From positions 1 through 17,409 of the forward strand of contig JAUWCW010000013.1 in NCBI GenBank assembly GCA_030609125.1: DNA of 17,409 nt, written 5' to 3'. The DNA is from Candidatus Rokuibacteriota bacterium (GTDB taxonomy: Bacteria > JAUVQV01). This document shows, one piece after another, positions 1-7,248 of this stretch (positions are counted from its first letter, which is position 1; each line of letters starts with the position of its first letter). The notes beneath the pieces were generated by a model, which was given only the letters and a program-made list of their open reading frames with translations, had not been told where the DNA came from and ran no database searches. The position numbers and the translations under genes are program-made.

Positions 1-436
1 AAGCGGAGCGGGGATAGTCCTTGCGGATGATGACATGGGTCAGTTCGTGGGCGAGGAGGGAATGGTGGTCGGAGGCGGTCTGGCCGGGTTTCATGCGGAC
101 CACTATGGCCTGCCTGTCGGAGAGCGCCACACCTGCCAGCCAGGGATCGAGCGTCTCGGGTGAGATGGGAACAGTCGAGGGCGGGGGCCTCCGGGTGATG
201 ATGTAAAGGGAGACCTCGACTTCGTGCAGGAGTCCCAGCCGGGAGCGGATGTTTCGGTGGATTTCCGCGGAGATATCCGCCACCCGGCAGGCAGTGGCGC
301 GGTCGCGGGGCGCGGAGAAGACCGTCACCGGGCCCCGGCGGCACGAGGCGGTCCGGACCTCTTCCCCGCGTCCCGGGACGGGAGTGCACAGAAAAGCCAG
401 GGCCGCGACGGCAATGAGAATAAGGCGGTCTTTCAT
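1..436 (-). CDS. Exported zinc metallopeptidase, peptidase MA-like (partial, N-terminal part)
   Basis: Reading the minus strand from an ATG at 436 gives 145 residues open to the window edge. The first ~24 residues form a signal peptide: positive start MKDR, a hydrophobic run to about residue 17, then a polar PGRGEE stretch. An HELTH motif at residues 130-134 matches the HExxH zinc-peptidase signature, with H130 and H134 as metal ligands and E131 catalytic. A short exported protein with a single HExxH after ~130 residues fits the peptidase MA-like family. The third zinc ligand and the C-terminal region lie outside the window. The start is set by the signal peptide; the GGAG just before it is too close to be a convincing ribosome site. 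The gene diverges from the tRNA/bioY unit. Substrate unknown; family assignment is moderate because the domain is incomplete. Confidence 0.75.
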   Translation of the reverse strand, partial: MKDRLILIAVAALAFLCTPVPGRGEEVRTASCRRGPVTVFSAPRDRATACRVADISAEIHRNIRSRLGLLHEVEVSLYIITRRPPPSTVPISPETLDPWLAGVALSDRQAIVVRMKPGQTASDHHSLLAHELTHVIIRKDYPRSA

Positions 437-498
437 GCTCCGGTCATACCAGACGGCCGCTTTCCCTGCAACAGGCCGTGGGCCGCATTGGCGGGAGG

Positions 499-527
499 TT
501 GACAGGAGGATGTCCGGGTGCTACAAG
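499..527 (+). promoter_or_regulatory. Sigma70-type promoter for tRNA-Thr (and probably bioY)
   Basis: A perfect -35 box TTGACA (499-504) is followed after 17 bp by TACAAG (522-527), a 4/6 match to TATAAT. Transcription would start near 534, about 30 nt before the mature tRNA end. No terminator is visible between the tRNA and bioY, so bioY may be read from the same promoter. Confidence 0.6.
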
Positions 528-565
528 AAATGCCCGGTGTCCAGCCGGCATCCTGATTGAGAGGT

Positions 566-640
566 GCCGACGTAGCTCAGAGGTAGAGCAGTCGATTCGT
601 AATCGACAGGTCGTCGGTTCAAATCCGACCGTCGGCTCCA
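566..640 (+). tRNA. tRNA-Thr (anticodon CGT)
   Basis: A full cloverleaf is present. The acceptor stem pairs GCCGACG (566-572) with CGTCGGC (630-636), followed by discriminator T637 and an encoded CCA (638-640). The D stem is GCTC/GAGC. The anticodon stem is GTCGA/TCGAC with loop TTCGTAA, placing CGT at 598-600, which reads ACG threonine codons. The T stem is GTCGG/CCGAC. The encoded CCA end and perfect stems indicate a functional gene. bioY starts 24 nt downstream. Confidence 0.97.
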
Positions 641-664
641 TGTGATGTCCCGCCGGAGAGAACA

Positions 665-1225
665 ATGCCGCCACTTCGAATCCCCCCGCGCCAGGCCGCG
701 ACGGTTGCCCTCTTTGCGGGCCTGACCGCCGTGGGGGCCTACGTCCGCATTCCGCTGCCCGCCGTGCCGCTGACGCTGCAGACAGCCGCGGTTCTTCTGA
801 GCGGCATTCTCCTCGGTCCACGGATGGGGGCCCTGAGTCAGGCTGTCTACGTCGTCACGGGACTCATCGGCCTGCCTGTTTTCGCGCAGGGGGGAGGGCC
901 GGGCTATGTCCTCAATCCCACGTTTGGATATCTCTGCGGTTTCGCGGGCGGATCCGCCGCCGGCGGACTCGTCGCCGGAAGGTGGCGCCACGCGGGAAGC
1001 CTGCGCCTGCTGACGGCGATGCTCTGCGGCCTGGCTGTGATCTACCTCTTCGGCGGTCTGTACCTCTACTGGAATCTCACCGTCCTGCAGGCGAAGGAGG
1101 TCGGATTCATGCAAGTTGCGAAAATCGGCTGGCTTCTTCCCCTGCCTGCGGATCTGCTGAAAATCTTTCTCCTCCTTCCGCTCATCAGAATACTGAGAGA
1201 GAGGATTCCCGAGCATTACCTATAG
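665..1225 (+). CDS. bioY: Biotin transporter BioY (ECF S-component)
   Basis: A 186-residue, strongly hydrophobic protein with about six membrane segments matches BioY, the biotin-binding S subunit of energy-coupling-factor transporters. Family hallmarks are the N-terminal helix followed by a VRIPLPAVPLTLQT stretch (residues ~27-40), the YVVTGLIGLPVFAQGGG loop (~62-76) and the LNPTFGYLCGF motif (~82-92). Length is normal for BioY. No ATPase (bioM) or T-component (bioN) gene is adjacent, so it probably shares a general ECF module or acts alone. A GGAGAG ribosome site sits 6 nt before ATG 665. The gene lies 24 nt after tRNA-Thr and may be co-transcribed with it. Its TAG stop sits exactly at the left end of an inserted inverted-repeat element (1225-1404), and the last G of the stop belongs to the element. 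Confidence 0.93.
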   Translation: MPPLRIPPRQAATVALFAGLTAVGAYVRIPLPAVPLTLQTAAVLLSGILLGPRMGALSQAVYVVTGLIGLPVFAQGGGPGYVLNPTFGYLCGFAGGSAAGGLVAGRWRHAGSLRLLTAMLCGLAVIYLFGGLYLYWNLTVLQAKEVGFMQVAKIGWLLPLPADLLKIFLLLPLIRILRERIPEHYL

Positions 1226-1246
1226 GGTTCACGCAAGAATAAGTTC
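1225..1246 (+). repeat. Left terminal inverted repeat of the element
   Basis: This is the left arm of the element, starting GGGTTCACGCAAGAATAA. It differs from the reverse complement of the right arm at only two positions, 1228 (T for C) and 1243 (G for C). Confidence 0.8.
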
Positions 1247-1381
1247 ACGGAATTTGCGCTCAGATTCGGGTCGTATTTGGTTGATCTGAATGAGCGAAAC
1301 CGCAGGAATAGCAGGGCTCTTTCGAGGATTTTGTGATTGAGGATCGGCCGAAGACGGCCTGGAGATGAGATGCAAAAATGG

Positions 1382-1403
1382 GAAGTTATTCTTGCGTGAG
1401 CCC
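1382..1403 (-). repeat. Right terminal inverted repeat of the element
   Basis: This is the right arm of the element. Read on the minus strand it starts GGGCTCACGCAAGAATAA and continues into CTTC, mirroring the left arm at 1225-1246. Confidence 0.8.
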
Positions 1404-1420
1404 CTAGGGCTCAAGGGCTG

Positions 1421-1855
1421 ATGAACATCGAAGAACGGGGAGTTGTTGTAGAGGAGAGGGGCGGTACTGCGCTCGTGCGGGCTTCCGAGAGTTCCCACTG
1501 CTCGGGCTGCGCCGCCGCGGGTTCCTGCCGGGGCGGGGCGGGGAAGGAGCGCGTCGTGGAAGCGCTGAACGGGATCGGGGCCAGGGAGGGGGACGAGGTG
1601 CTGATGGCCGTCCCTTCCGGCGCCCTGTTGAAGGCCTCCTTCCAGGTGTACATGGTGCCCGTCCTGGGTATCCTGGCGGGGGCGGGCGCCGCCCAGGCGG
1701 TGGCAGGTGCGCTGGCGGGGCCTGAGGCGGCCGCAATGGCCGCGGGCGCGGGAGGCCTGACCGGGGCTGTCCTTGCCGTGGCCGGGACGAGGCTCTTCCG
1801 GCGCCGCCATCCCGAAAGCGCCGGCCTTCGGCCTCGCATTACAAGAATTGTCTGA
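1421..1855 (+). CDS. RseC/MucC-family membrane protein (SoxR-reducing-system RseC-like)
   Basis: A 144-residue protein opens with MNIEERGVVVEE, carries a cysteine cluster C27-x2-C30-x5-C36 in its cytoplasmic N-terminal part, and has two membrane helices (about 69-89 and 93-120) followed by a basic tail. This layout matches RseC/MucC proteins, which in gammaproteobacteria modulate sigma-E stress signalling or help reduce SoxR through Rnf complexes. No rnf, rseA or sigma-E gene is nearby, so the local role is unknown. The ATG overlaps an out-of-frame upstream TGA (TGATG, 1419-1423). That suggests tight packing behind bioY before the 180-bp element separated them. Only weak ribosome-site similarity (AAGGG, 1414-1418) precedes the start. 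Confidence 0.82.
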   Translation: MNIEERGVVVEERGGTALVRASESSHCSGCAAAGSCRGGAGKERVVEALNGIGAREGDEVLMAVPSGALLKASFQVYMVPVLGILAGAGAAQAVAGALAGPEAAAMAAGAGGLTGAVLAVAGTRLFRRRHPESAGLRPRITRIV

Positions 1856-1878
1856 GAGTAAATAAGCCTTTCCGCGTC

Positions 1879-1907
1879 TTGACTTGATAGTTTGGGCGGG
1901 ATACCAT
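1879..1907 (+). promoter_or_regulatory. Probable sigma70 promoter for the lapA operon
   Basis: TTGACT (1879-1884) is followed after 17 bp by TACCAT (1902-1907, 4/6 to consensus). It lies 87 bp before lapA in a non-coding gap after the RseC-like gene. The start point near 1914 would place the 1940-1975 hairpin inside the 5' leader. Confidence 0.5.
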
Positions 1908-1939
1908 GACGTGTCTGCAGAGGACGTGAGAAAGCCTTA

Positions 1940-1975
1940 GGGTTTGAGAGGAAACAGGTTTTTTCTCACAGACCC
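1940..1975 (+). promoter_or_regulatory. Leader hairpin upstream of lapA, one of two homologous copies
   Basis: GGGTTTGAGAGGAAA (1940-1954) pairs with TTTTCTCACAGACCC (1961-1975) around the loop CAGGTT, giving about 14 pairs with one A-A mismatch (1947/1968) and a G-U pair at 1944/1971. It ends 6 nt before an AAGGAGG ribosome site (1982-1988) and 18 nt before the lapA start. A near-identical element stands in the same place before the response-regulator gene (8255-8292). It is not a normal terminator, because the T run is inside the stem and loop rather than after it. Known riboswitch classes I can recall do not match. Confidence 0.6.
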
Positions 1976-1993
1976 TTTGACAAGGAGGAAGCG

Positions 1994-2317
1994 ATGGGTG
2001 TTATTCGGTGGCTGTTGATCCTCGCGGTACTTTTTGTTCTCATCATTTTCGGGGTTGAAAACATGGAGGTGGTGAAGCTTCGGTTCTCCATGACGAGTCT
2101 TTTCTCGTACGAAGCGCAGATGCCGCTGTTCTTTGTGGTCGTGATTTCCGTCTTCGGAGGCGCCGCGATGGCGGGGTTCATCGGCCTGGCCGACCACCTG
2201 AGGCTGCACTCCAGGTTGCGCAAGCAGAAGAAGAGCGTCGAGAAGTTGGAAAACGAAGTGAAGAGTCTTAGGAATCTCCCCCTGGAGGAAGAGGAAGAAG
2301 AAGCCCACCGGTTGTGA
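1994..2317 (+). CDS. lapA: LapA-domain inner-membrane protein
   Basis: A 107-residue protein has two membrane helices (about 4-21 and 43-65), a short periplasmic loop and a charged C-terminal coiled coil (68-95) ending in an acidic EEEEEE patch. This is the LapA (lipopolysaccharide assembly protein A, formerly DUF1049) architecture. The internal FGVENMEVVKLRF segment resembles the family's hallmark 'N..PV.v.f' loop. In E. coli LapA works with LapB to link LpxC proteolysis to lipopolysaccharide demand; here lapB follows 27 nt downstream, supporting the assignment. The strong AAGGAGG ribosome site is 5 nt before the ATG. Confidence 0.9.
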   Translation: MGVIRWLLILAVLFVLIIFGVENMEVVKLRFSMTSLFSYEAQMPLFFVVVISVFGGAAMAGFIGLADHLRLHSRLRKQKKSVEKLENEVKSLRNLPLEEEEEEAHRL

Positions 2318-2344
2318 TGTGGGCCGCTCTCTGCGGATTCCGGC

Positions 2345-3517
2345 ATGAATACTGACTTGTTCACCAACCGCTACTCCGTCACAGCGGTGATAGCTCTGCT
2401 CAGTTTCATCCTCGGGTACCTCACGTCCCGCATGGGCAAGGCCCGGGGGGCGCAGACCCCCGAACGGGGAGAGCAGTACTACATCAAGGGTCTGAACTAC
2501 CTCCTCTCCAACGAGACCGACAAGGCCATTGAGGAGTTCATCAGGGTCACCCATCTGGACCCGGATACGATAGAGGCCTACCTGGGGCTGGGTCACCTCT
2601 ACCGTACCAAAGGGGATTTCGACAGGGCAATCAGGCTTCACCGGAGCATCCTGGCCCGTCCCGACCTGAACGACAAGGAGAGGCAGCGCATTCTTCTCGC
2701 CCTCGGCGCCGACTACAAGAGCGCCGGACTGTGGGAGAGAGCGGTCAGTGTTTTCAAGCAGGTGCTGGGGATCAATCCCAACAAGATCGAGGTCTATCAG
2801 GAACTGGCTGCAATATACGAGGAAGAAAGGAACTGGCAGGAGGCCTTCAAGGCGCAGCAGCAGTACGACAAGAGGACCGGATCGAAACAGAAGAACATTC
2901 TCGCTCACCTGCAGACGGAAACGGGCAAGGAGGCGATCGCCCGGGGAGAGCGGGACAAGGCGCACAAGGCCTTCAAGAGCGCCCTTTCTATCGACCCCTC
3001 CTGTCTCGACGCCGCTCTGCACCTGGGGGATTTCTACCTCGAAGAGGGGAAGGCCGGCAAGGCCGTCGAGATATGGGAAGGAATCGTGACACAGGACGCG
3101 CCGTTTGCGTACCTCGCCTACCGGAGACTGGAAAAGGCATACTTCGAACAGAACCGCTACGACGACATCGCCAAGATGCTGGAGAATGTCGTGGCGAAGA
3201 ATCCCGGGAACGTTATGGCCAGGGTGACGCTGGGGGAGTATTACGCCAAACGAGATATGGTGCCCGAGGCCCTGAGGCATCTGCGAGAGGCGCTCAGCAC
3301 CCAGCCGCGCTCGCTCGAAGCGAGGCGGCAGATCAGCCAGATCCTCGTCAGAAATCACATGCAGGAGGAGATGGAGAAAGAGTACTCCGAGGCCGTTGAG
3401 GTTCTGTACGCTCCCTCCGAACCGTATACCTGCACCCGCTGCGGGCTGAAGGCGAAGGACCTCTCCTGGCGATGTCCGCAGTGCAGAGGCTGGGATACAT
3501 TCACGGCGCAGGACTGA
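2345..3517 (+). CDS. lapB: LapB (YciM) lipopolysaccharide assembly protein, TPR plus rubredoxin-type metal domain
   Basis: The 390-residue length is essentially that of E. coli LapB (389). An N-terminal membrane anchor (about 13-30) is followed by tandem tetratricopeptide repeats through about residue 345. A C-terminal rubredoxin-like knuckle has C363-x2-C366 and C377-x2-C380, with the family signature SWRCPQCRGWDTF. LapB is anchored in the inner membrane facing the cytoplasm, where it brings FtsH to LpxC and scaffolds lipopolysaccharide enzymes. It follows lapA and is followed after 4 nt by the large TPR gene, so all three are probably one transcript. No frame or motif defects are visible. 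Confidence 0.95.
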   Translation: MNTDLFTNRYSVTAVIALLSFILGYLTSRMGKARGAQTPERGEQYYIKGLNYLLSNETDKAIEEFIRVTHLDPDTIEAYLGLGHLYRTKGDFDRAIRLHRSILARPDLNDKERQRILLALGADYKSAGLWERAVSVFKQVLGINPNKIEVYQELAAIYEEERNWQEAFKAQQQYDKRTGSKQKNILAHLQTETGKEAIARGERDKAHKAFKSALSIDPSCLDAALHLGDFYLEEGKAGKAVEIWEGIVTQDAPFAYLAYRRLEKAYFEQNRYDDIAKMLENVVAKNPGNVMARVTLGEYYAKRDMVPEALRHLREALSTQPRSLEARRQISQILVRNHMQEEMEKEYSEAVEVLYAPSEPYTCTRCGLKAKDLSWRCPQCRGWDTFTAQD

Positions 3518-3521
3518 TTTC

Positions 3522-6500
3522 GTGCCGCACCTGTCCGCCGGCAGGCTCCTCGCCCTGGCGGTCGCTCTCCTGATCGCATCGTCCCCGCACCGTATGGTCC
3601 GCGCCGACGATTCGAGTTTCAGTATGCCTCCGCCCCCGTGGGCTGAGGCGGGTATGGAATTGCTCGACGGCGTCGGGCGGAGAGTCGCGCAGGCCCCCGA
3701 CAGCCGCCGGGTCACGCCTGCCTTTCCCCGCCTCGAGTGGGACCAGTGGGAGGGAATAGAGGCCAGGCTCCTGAGGCAGCCCCTCTCGCGGGAGTCCTGG
3801 ATCGGGCACCCCCTCTCCACCACCCGCAGACCACAGCGGGGCGGGGACCGTTTCCAGTACGCACTGGGTCTTTACCGTTACGGGAAGAAGGAGTACCAGC
3901 AGGCGGCGGAGGCTTTCCTTGAGATGCTGACGCGGTTCGGGTCGTCACCTCTCAGGGACAGGGCCCTGTACTGGCTTGCCGAGAGCCATGCGGGGAGCGG
4001 CCAGTGGGACGAGGCGGACAAGACGTACCGCATCCTTCTCCGGGAAGAGCCGGGGGAGAAACTCCGGGCCACTGTCCTGACCTCCCTGGGCGGGATAGCG
4101 AGGAGAAGGGGAAGCCTGGAGGACGCCCTCGGGTACTACAGACAGTTTCTGGACGACCATCCAAACGCCCCCTCCGCCGCGCTGGTGTCCTTCAATATAG
4201 GCGAAGTTTTCGTCCAGCTTGGGAGATTCGATGCGGCGGCGGAGCAGTTCCGGCGTGTGGCAAGAGAATACCGGGGCTTCTCGAATCCCGGCCTCGCCCT
4301 CTTTCAGTGGGGCGAGGCTCTGAGGATGGGAGGTTCCCGGGAAGAAGCGAGAAAACGATACGGTGAGTATCTGAGGAAATTCCCCGGCGGCCCGTATTCG
4401 GTTGCGGCCCTCTATGGCATCGGCTGGTGCCGCCTGGAAGAAGGAGACTACCGCAGGGCGGGGGAGACGTTTGGAGAACTGCCGGGGGAATACCCGGAGA
4501 GCTTTCTTGCCGACGAGTGCCTTCTGCTTGCGGGATGGTCCTACCTGAGAATGGGGGGGCACGAGGAGTCAAGGGAGGCGCTCCTCACCCTTGTCGAGGA
4601 GTACGGTGCAAGTCCATGGCTGGAGAGGGCCCTTTTCCTTCTGGGGCAGAGCTACTACGAAAGTGAAAACTACGATGCCGCCCTTGTCCACTTCGAGCGG
4701 GCCGCAACGGCGGGAGAGGGGGGCCGGCTGAGGCAGCGCTCGGCCCTCATGACAGCCCTTTCGCTCACCATGACGGGTGCCTTCGATGAGGCGCTGGCCG
4801 TCTTCGAGACAGTCCTGGAAGAGGCAGTCCCGGAAGAGGAGAAGCAGATCCTCCCCTGGGCAGGGTGGGCTGCGTTTCGGGCGGAGGACTTTTCACGTGC
4901 CGCTGAGGCGTTCAAATCTTTCTCTGCCATGGCTCCCACGAAGAAGGGCGCAGCAGAGGCGTACTTCTGGCTGGGAGTATCCCGAACCCGGCAGGGGAGG
5001 CATGCCGATGCGTCCCTCGCCTTTGGCAAGGCGCTGGAAACGCTTCCCGGCGGGCCGAGAGAGAAGGGCGCTCTCTTTCACCTTGGTGATAATTACTACC
5101 GGCAGGAGAACTGGAGGGAGGCGGAAAACAAGTTCCGTCAGATTGTGGAGTCCCCGCAGGAGACGGTCTACCAGGAAAACGCACTGATTCGCCTCGCCGA
5201 CTCTCTTGTCCGTCAGGGCAAGGCGAGCGAGGCCACGGAACTCTACCTCCATTTTCTTCAGAAACCCTCGTGGTCTTCCCAAGGGGGCAAGACGCGCTTC
5301 AATCTCGGGATGACCTATCTGCAGATGGGCGATGCTGACAGCGCCGCACGGGAATTCAATACAGTTCTGGCAATAAGGCCCAGGAGCGACTACGCCGACG
5401 ATGCCCGCTTCCAGCTGGCCCGGGGAATGTACCGTTCCGAGAGGTTCGAGGACGCTGCGGGGATGTTTGCGGATGTGATACGAAAGAGTCCAGAGAGCGA
5501 AATTGCGCCTGTCTCTCAGCTGAGGAGAGCCGACTCGCTCTATCGCCTGAGAAAGCTCCCGGAGGCCCTCGATGCCTACCGCGAGGTCCTGCGCCTGTAT
5601 CCCCGGAGCGACTATGTCTTGGATGCGGAGTACGGCATCAGCCTGGTTACCCTGGCACGGGGGGACTTTGCGAGATTCGCGCGGCTTTCCAGGAAGTTTG
5701 CCTCCCGGTATCCGGAGAACACCCTGGCCCCCAGAGTCCTGGCCCAATTAGGCCGGCAGCTGCTGCTGAAAAAGAGGTATGAAGAGGCGGGGGAGATCTT
5801 CGCGTGGCTTCTGAGAGACTACCCCGGGGGAGAATCCACTCCGCAGGTCGTCATCCAGGCGGCCCTCGCTGATCGAAGCAGGGGGGACCGGATGGAGGCG
5901 GCCGCCAGACTGCGGCAGGAGCTGATCCAGGGCGACGGGCTGCTCGAGGCGGAACGGCGATTTGAACTCGCGAACCTGTACCTGGAGGAGGGGAATTGTG
6001 AAGGAGCGCTGCGGGAATACCGGGATATCCTCAGGAACCGTCCGGAACACCCGTTGGCGCCGTATGCCGTCTTCGACTCGGCGGGATGTCACCTCAGGGG
6101 CGAGAACCCGGCGGCAGCCATGGAGGCGTACCGGCTTCTGGCTGAGAGGTTTGGCGAGTCGCCCTTGCTGCCCGGGACCCAGTACCAGCGCGGAGTGCTG
6201 GCCCTGGAGCAGGGTCGCTACAACGAGGCGGAAGAGGCCTTTCGCAGTATTCAGCCGGGAGCAGGAAGGGAGCTGGAGGGGGGGGCGGCTTTCCAGCTGG
6301 GCAAAACACTCCAGAGGACCGACCGCGCCCCCGGGGCTTACGATGAGTACCTGAGGTCCATGACCATTGCTCCCCAGGGGAAGTTCTCGTTGCGCGCAGC
6401 GTTTCGGGCCGCGGGGATAGCCCGCGGGATGGGCCTGAAAGAGGAGGCGGAAAGGCTCTACCGCCTTGTCATGGCCGGCGAAGACGAGGTCATTGCCGAA

Positions 6501-6563
6501 CTCGCCCGAGAGGAACTCGGGGAGGCAAGGCAAGGTGCTGCGCACGGCGGGAAGGGACGGTAA
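3522..6563 (+). CDS. Large exported TPR-repeat protein (1013 aa)
   Basis: A GTG start lies 4 nt after the lapB stop, with AGGA (3509-3512) as a modest ribosome site. Residues 1-28 form a signal peptide with hydrophobic core LLALAVALLIA and a probable cleavage after MVRA. The rest is almost entirely tetratricopeptide-type helical repeats: recurring A..F..LL..YP, ALYWLGES.Y and YR..L...P patterns from about residue 105 to 1000. This resembles a concatenation of YbgF/CpoB- and BamD-type periplasmic TPR units. No lipobox cysteine or catalytic motif is seen. The next genes encode ExbB/TolQ and ExbD/TolR, where Tol systems often carry a much shorter TPR protein (CpoB). A role as a periplasmic scaffold for a Tol-like system is inference from position. 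The precise family was not recognised. Confidence 0.85.
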   Translation: MPHLSAGRLLALAVALLIASSPHRMVRADDSSFSMPPPPWAEAGMELLDGVGRRVAQAPDSRRVTPAFPRLEWDQWEGIEARLLRQPLSRESWIGHPLSTTRRPQRGGDRFQYALGLYRYGKKEYQQAAEAFLEMLTRFGSSPLRDRALYWLAESHAGSGQWDEADKTYRILLREEPGEKLRATVLTSLGGIARRRGSLEDALGYYRQFLDDHPNAPSAALVSFNIGEVFVQLGRFDAAAEQFRRVAREYRGFSNPGLALFQWGEALRMGGSREEARKRYGEYLRKFPGGPYSVAALYGIGWCRLEEGDYRRAGETFGELPGEYPESFLADECLLLAGWSYLRMGGHEESREALLTLVEEYGASPWLERALFLLGQSYYESENYDAALVHFERAATAGEGGRLRQRSALMTALSLTMTGAFDEALAVFETVLEEAVPEEEKQILPWAGWAAFRAEDFSRAAEAFKSFSAMAPTKKGAAEAYFWLGVSRTRQGRHADASLAFGKALETLPGGPREKGALFHLGDNYYRQENWREAENKFRQIVESPQETVYQENALIRLADSLVRQGKASEATELYLHFLQKPSWSSQGGKTRFNLGMTYLQMGDADSAAREFNTVLAIRPRSDYADDARFQLARGMYRSERFEDAAGMFADVIRKSPESEIAPVSQLRRADSLYRLRKLPEALDAYREVLRLYPRSDYVLDAEYGISLVTLARGDFARFARLSRKFASRYPENTLAPRVLAQLGRQLLLKKRYEEAGEIFAWLLRDYPGGESTPQVVIQAALADRSRGDRMEAAARLRQELIQGDGLLEAERRFELANLYLEEGNCEGALREYRDILRNRPEHPLAPYAVFDSAGCHLRGENPAAAMEAYRLLAERFGESPLLPGTQYQRGVLALEQGRYNEAEEAFRSIQPGAGRELEGGAAFQLGKTLQRTDRAPGAYDEYLRSMTIAPQGKFSLRAAFRAAGIARGMGLKEEAERLYRLVMAGEDEVIAELAREELGEARQGAAHGGKGR

Positions 6564-6625
6564 AGGATGAAAAGGTGCTATCATACGCCCGGGAAAGGCC
6601 GCCCGGCAGGGAGAGAGGAGACGCG

Positions 6626-7247
6626 GTGCTCGAGACAATCAGAAGCGGAGGAGTAATCATGCTGCCCCTCGGGGGTGTGCTCCGTTCTTGCCCTTGCGAT
6701 CATTCTCGAGAGGCTGTGGAACATGCGCAGGGTCAAGGTCATCGCCCCGGATGTTATCGTACAGATAAACCACTGGATCGGGCAGGGTGTGGTGGAGGAG
6801 GCGATGACCCTCTGCCGAAGGGTGAACACACCCATGACGAATGTCGTCATGGCCGGTCTGCAGAGCGCCGGCAGCCCTCGCGCAGAAATCCGACTCACTG
6901 TTGAAGACGCCGGGAGACAGGAAGTTCCGGTGCTGGAGAAGAATCTCAGCTGGCTTGGAATCTGCGCCACCATCTCACCCCTCATCGGCCTGCTGGGGAC
7001 CGTCACGGGAATGATCAAGGTTTTTCGCGTGATCGCCCTTGAGGGACCCGGAAATCCGTTTGCCCTCGCTTCGGGCATCTCGGAGGCGCTTATAACCACC
7101 GCGGCCGGCCTTATCGTTGCGATACCGTCGCTCCTCTTCTATTACTACTTCACGAGCAGGGTGGAAACCCTGGTAAGCGAAATGGAGCATCACTCGCTTC
7201 AACTGGTGGAGGTGCTCGTCGGGCGGCATGCTGAGTGGAAGAAGTGA
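6626..7247 (+). CDS. TolQ/ExbB-family proton channel, apparent one-base frameshift
   Basis: The downstream frame (from 6675) encodes a clear MotA/TolQ/ExbB protein. It has first-helix remainder CSVLALAIILERLW, a central cytoplasmic region, helix two containing GLLGTVTGMI, helix three ALITTAAGLIVAIPSLLFYYY and a charged end. The true N-terminus, GTG 6626 encoding VLETIRSGGVIMLPLG, is in another frame. The two join perfectly to give IMLPLGVCSVLALAIILERLW if one G is removed from the run of five at 6671-6675. The repaired protein is about 206 residues, normal for the family. GAGAGGAG at 6612-6619 is a good ribosome site for GTG 6626; the GTG at 6675 has none. The indel may be an assembly error or a recent mutation; the rest of the gene is intact. 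TolQ/ExbB pairs with the next gene's product to harvest proton-motive force. Confidence 0.85.
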
Positions 7248-7248
7248 G

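Larger units (their letters stand above)
1225..1404. mobile_element. MITE-like inverted-repeat element inserted at the end of bioY
   Basis: A ~180-bp non-coding segment is bounded by 22-bp imperfect terminal inverted repeats, 1225-1246 and 1382-1403, matching at 20 of 22 positions. The shared core reads TCACGCAAGAATAA inward from the left end and as its complement from the right. TA dinucleotides lie directly outside both ends (1223-1224 and 1405-1406), consistent with a TA target duplication; a CTA duplication (1220-1222 and 1404-1406) fits equally well. The interior is visibly richer in A and T than the flanking genes. It has no transposase ORF and contains small internal hairpins: GGCCG-AAGA-CGGCC at 1346-1359, and arms CGCTCA..TTC / GAATGAGCG near 1257-1297. 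This is the structure of a non-autonomous element mobilised in trans. The family of the parent insertion sequence was not recognised. Confidence 0.72.

Noticed and set aside
409-463. Leaderless promoter (TTGCAG-N17-TATGAC on the minus strand) for the metallopeptidase
   Set aside because: The -35 match is only 3/6, and the -10 box would lie almost on the start codon. Too weak to list.
1229-1810. Minus-strand ORF running from the RseC-like gene through the inverted-repeat element
   Set aside because: It joins the complement of a real gene to a non-coding element and ends in the repeat. No transposase motif is visible, so it is not the element's gene.
1937-3823. 628-codon minus-strand ORF opposite lapA, lapB and the start of the TPR gene
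   Set aside because: The plus-strand products match LapA and LapB in length and motifs. The minus reading shows no domain and is a codon-bias shadow of GC-rich sequence.
6675-6677. Internal GTG as the true start of tolQ/exbB
   Set aside because: It lacks a ribosome site and would remove the start of the first membrane helix. The family N-terminus is plainly encoded just upstream in another frame after a good ribosome site.
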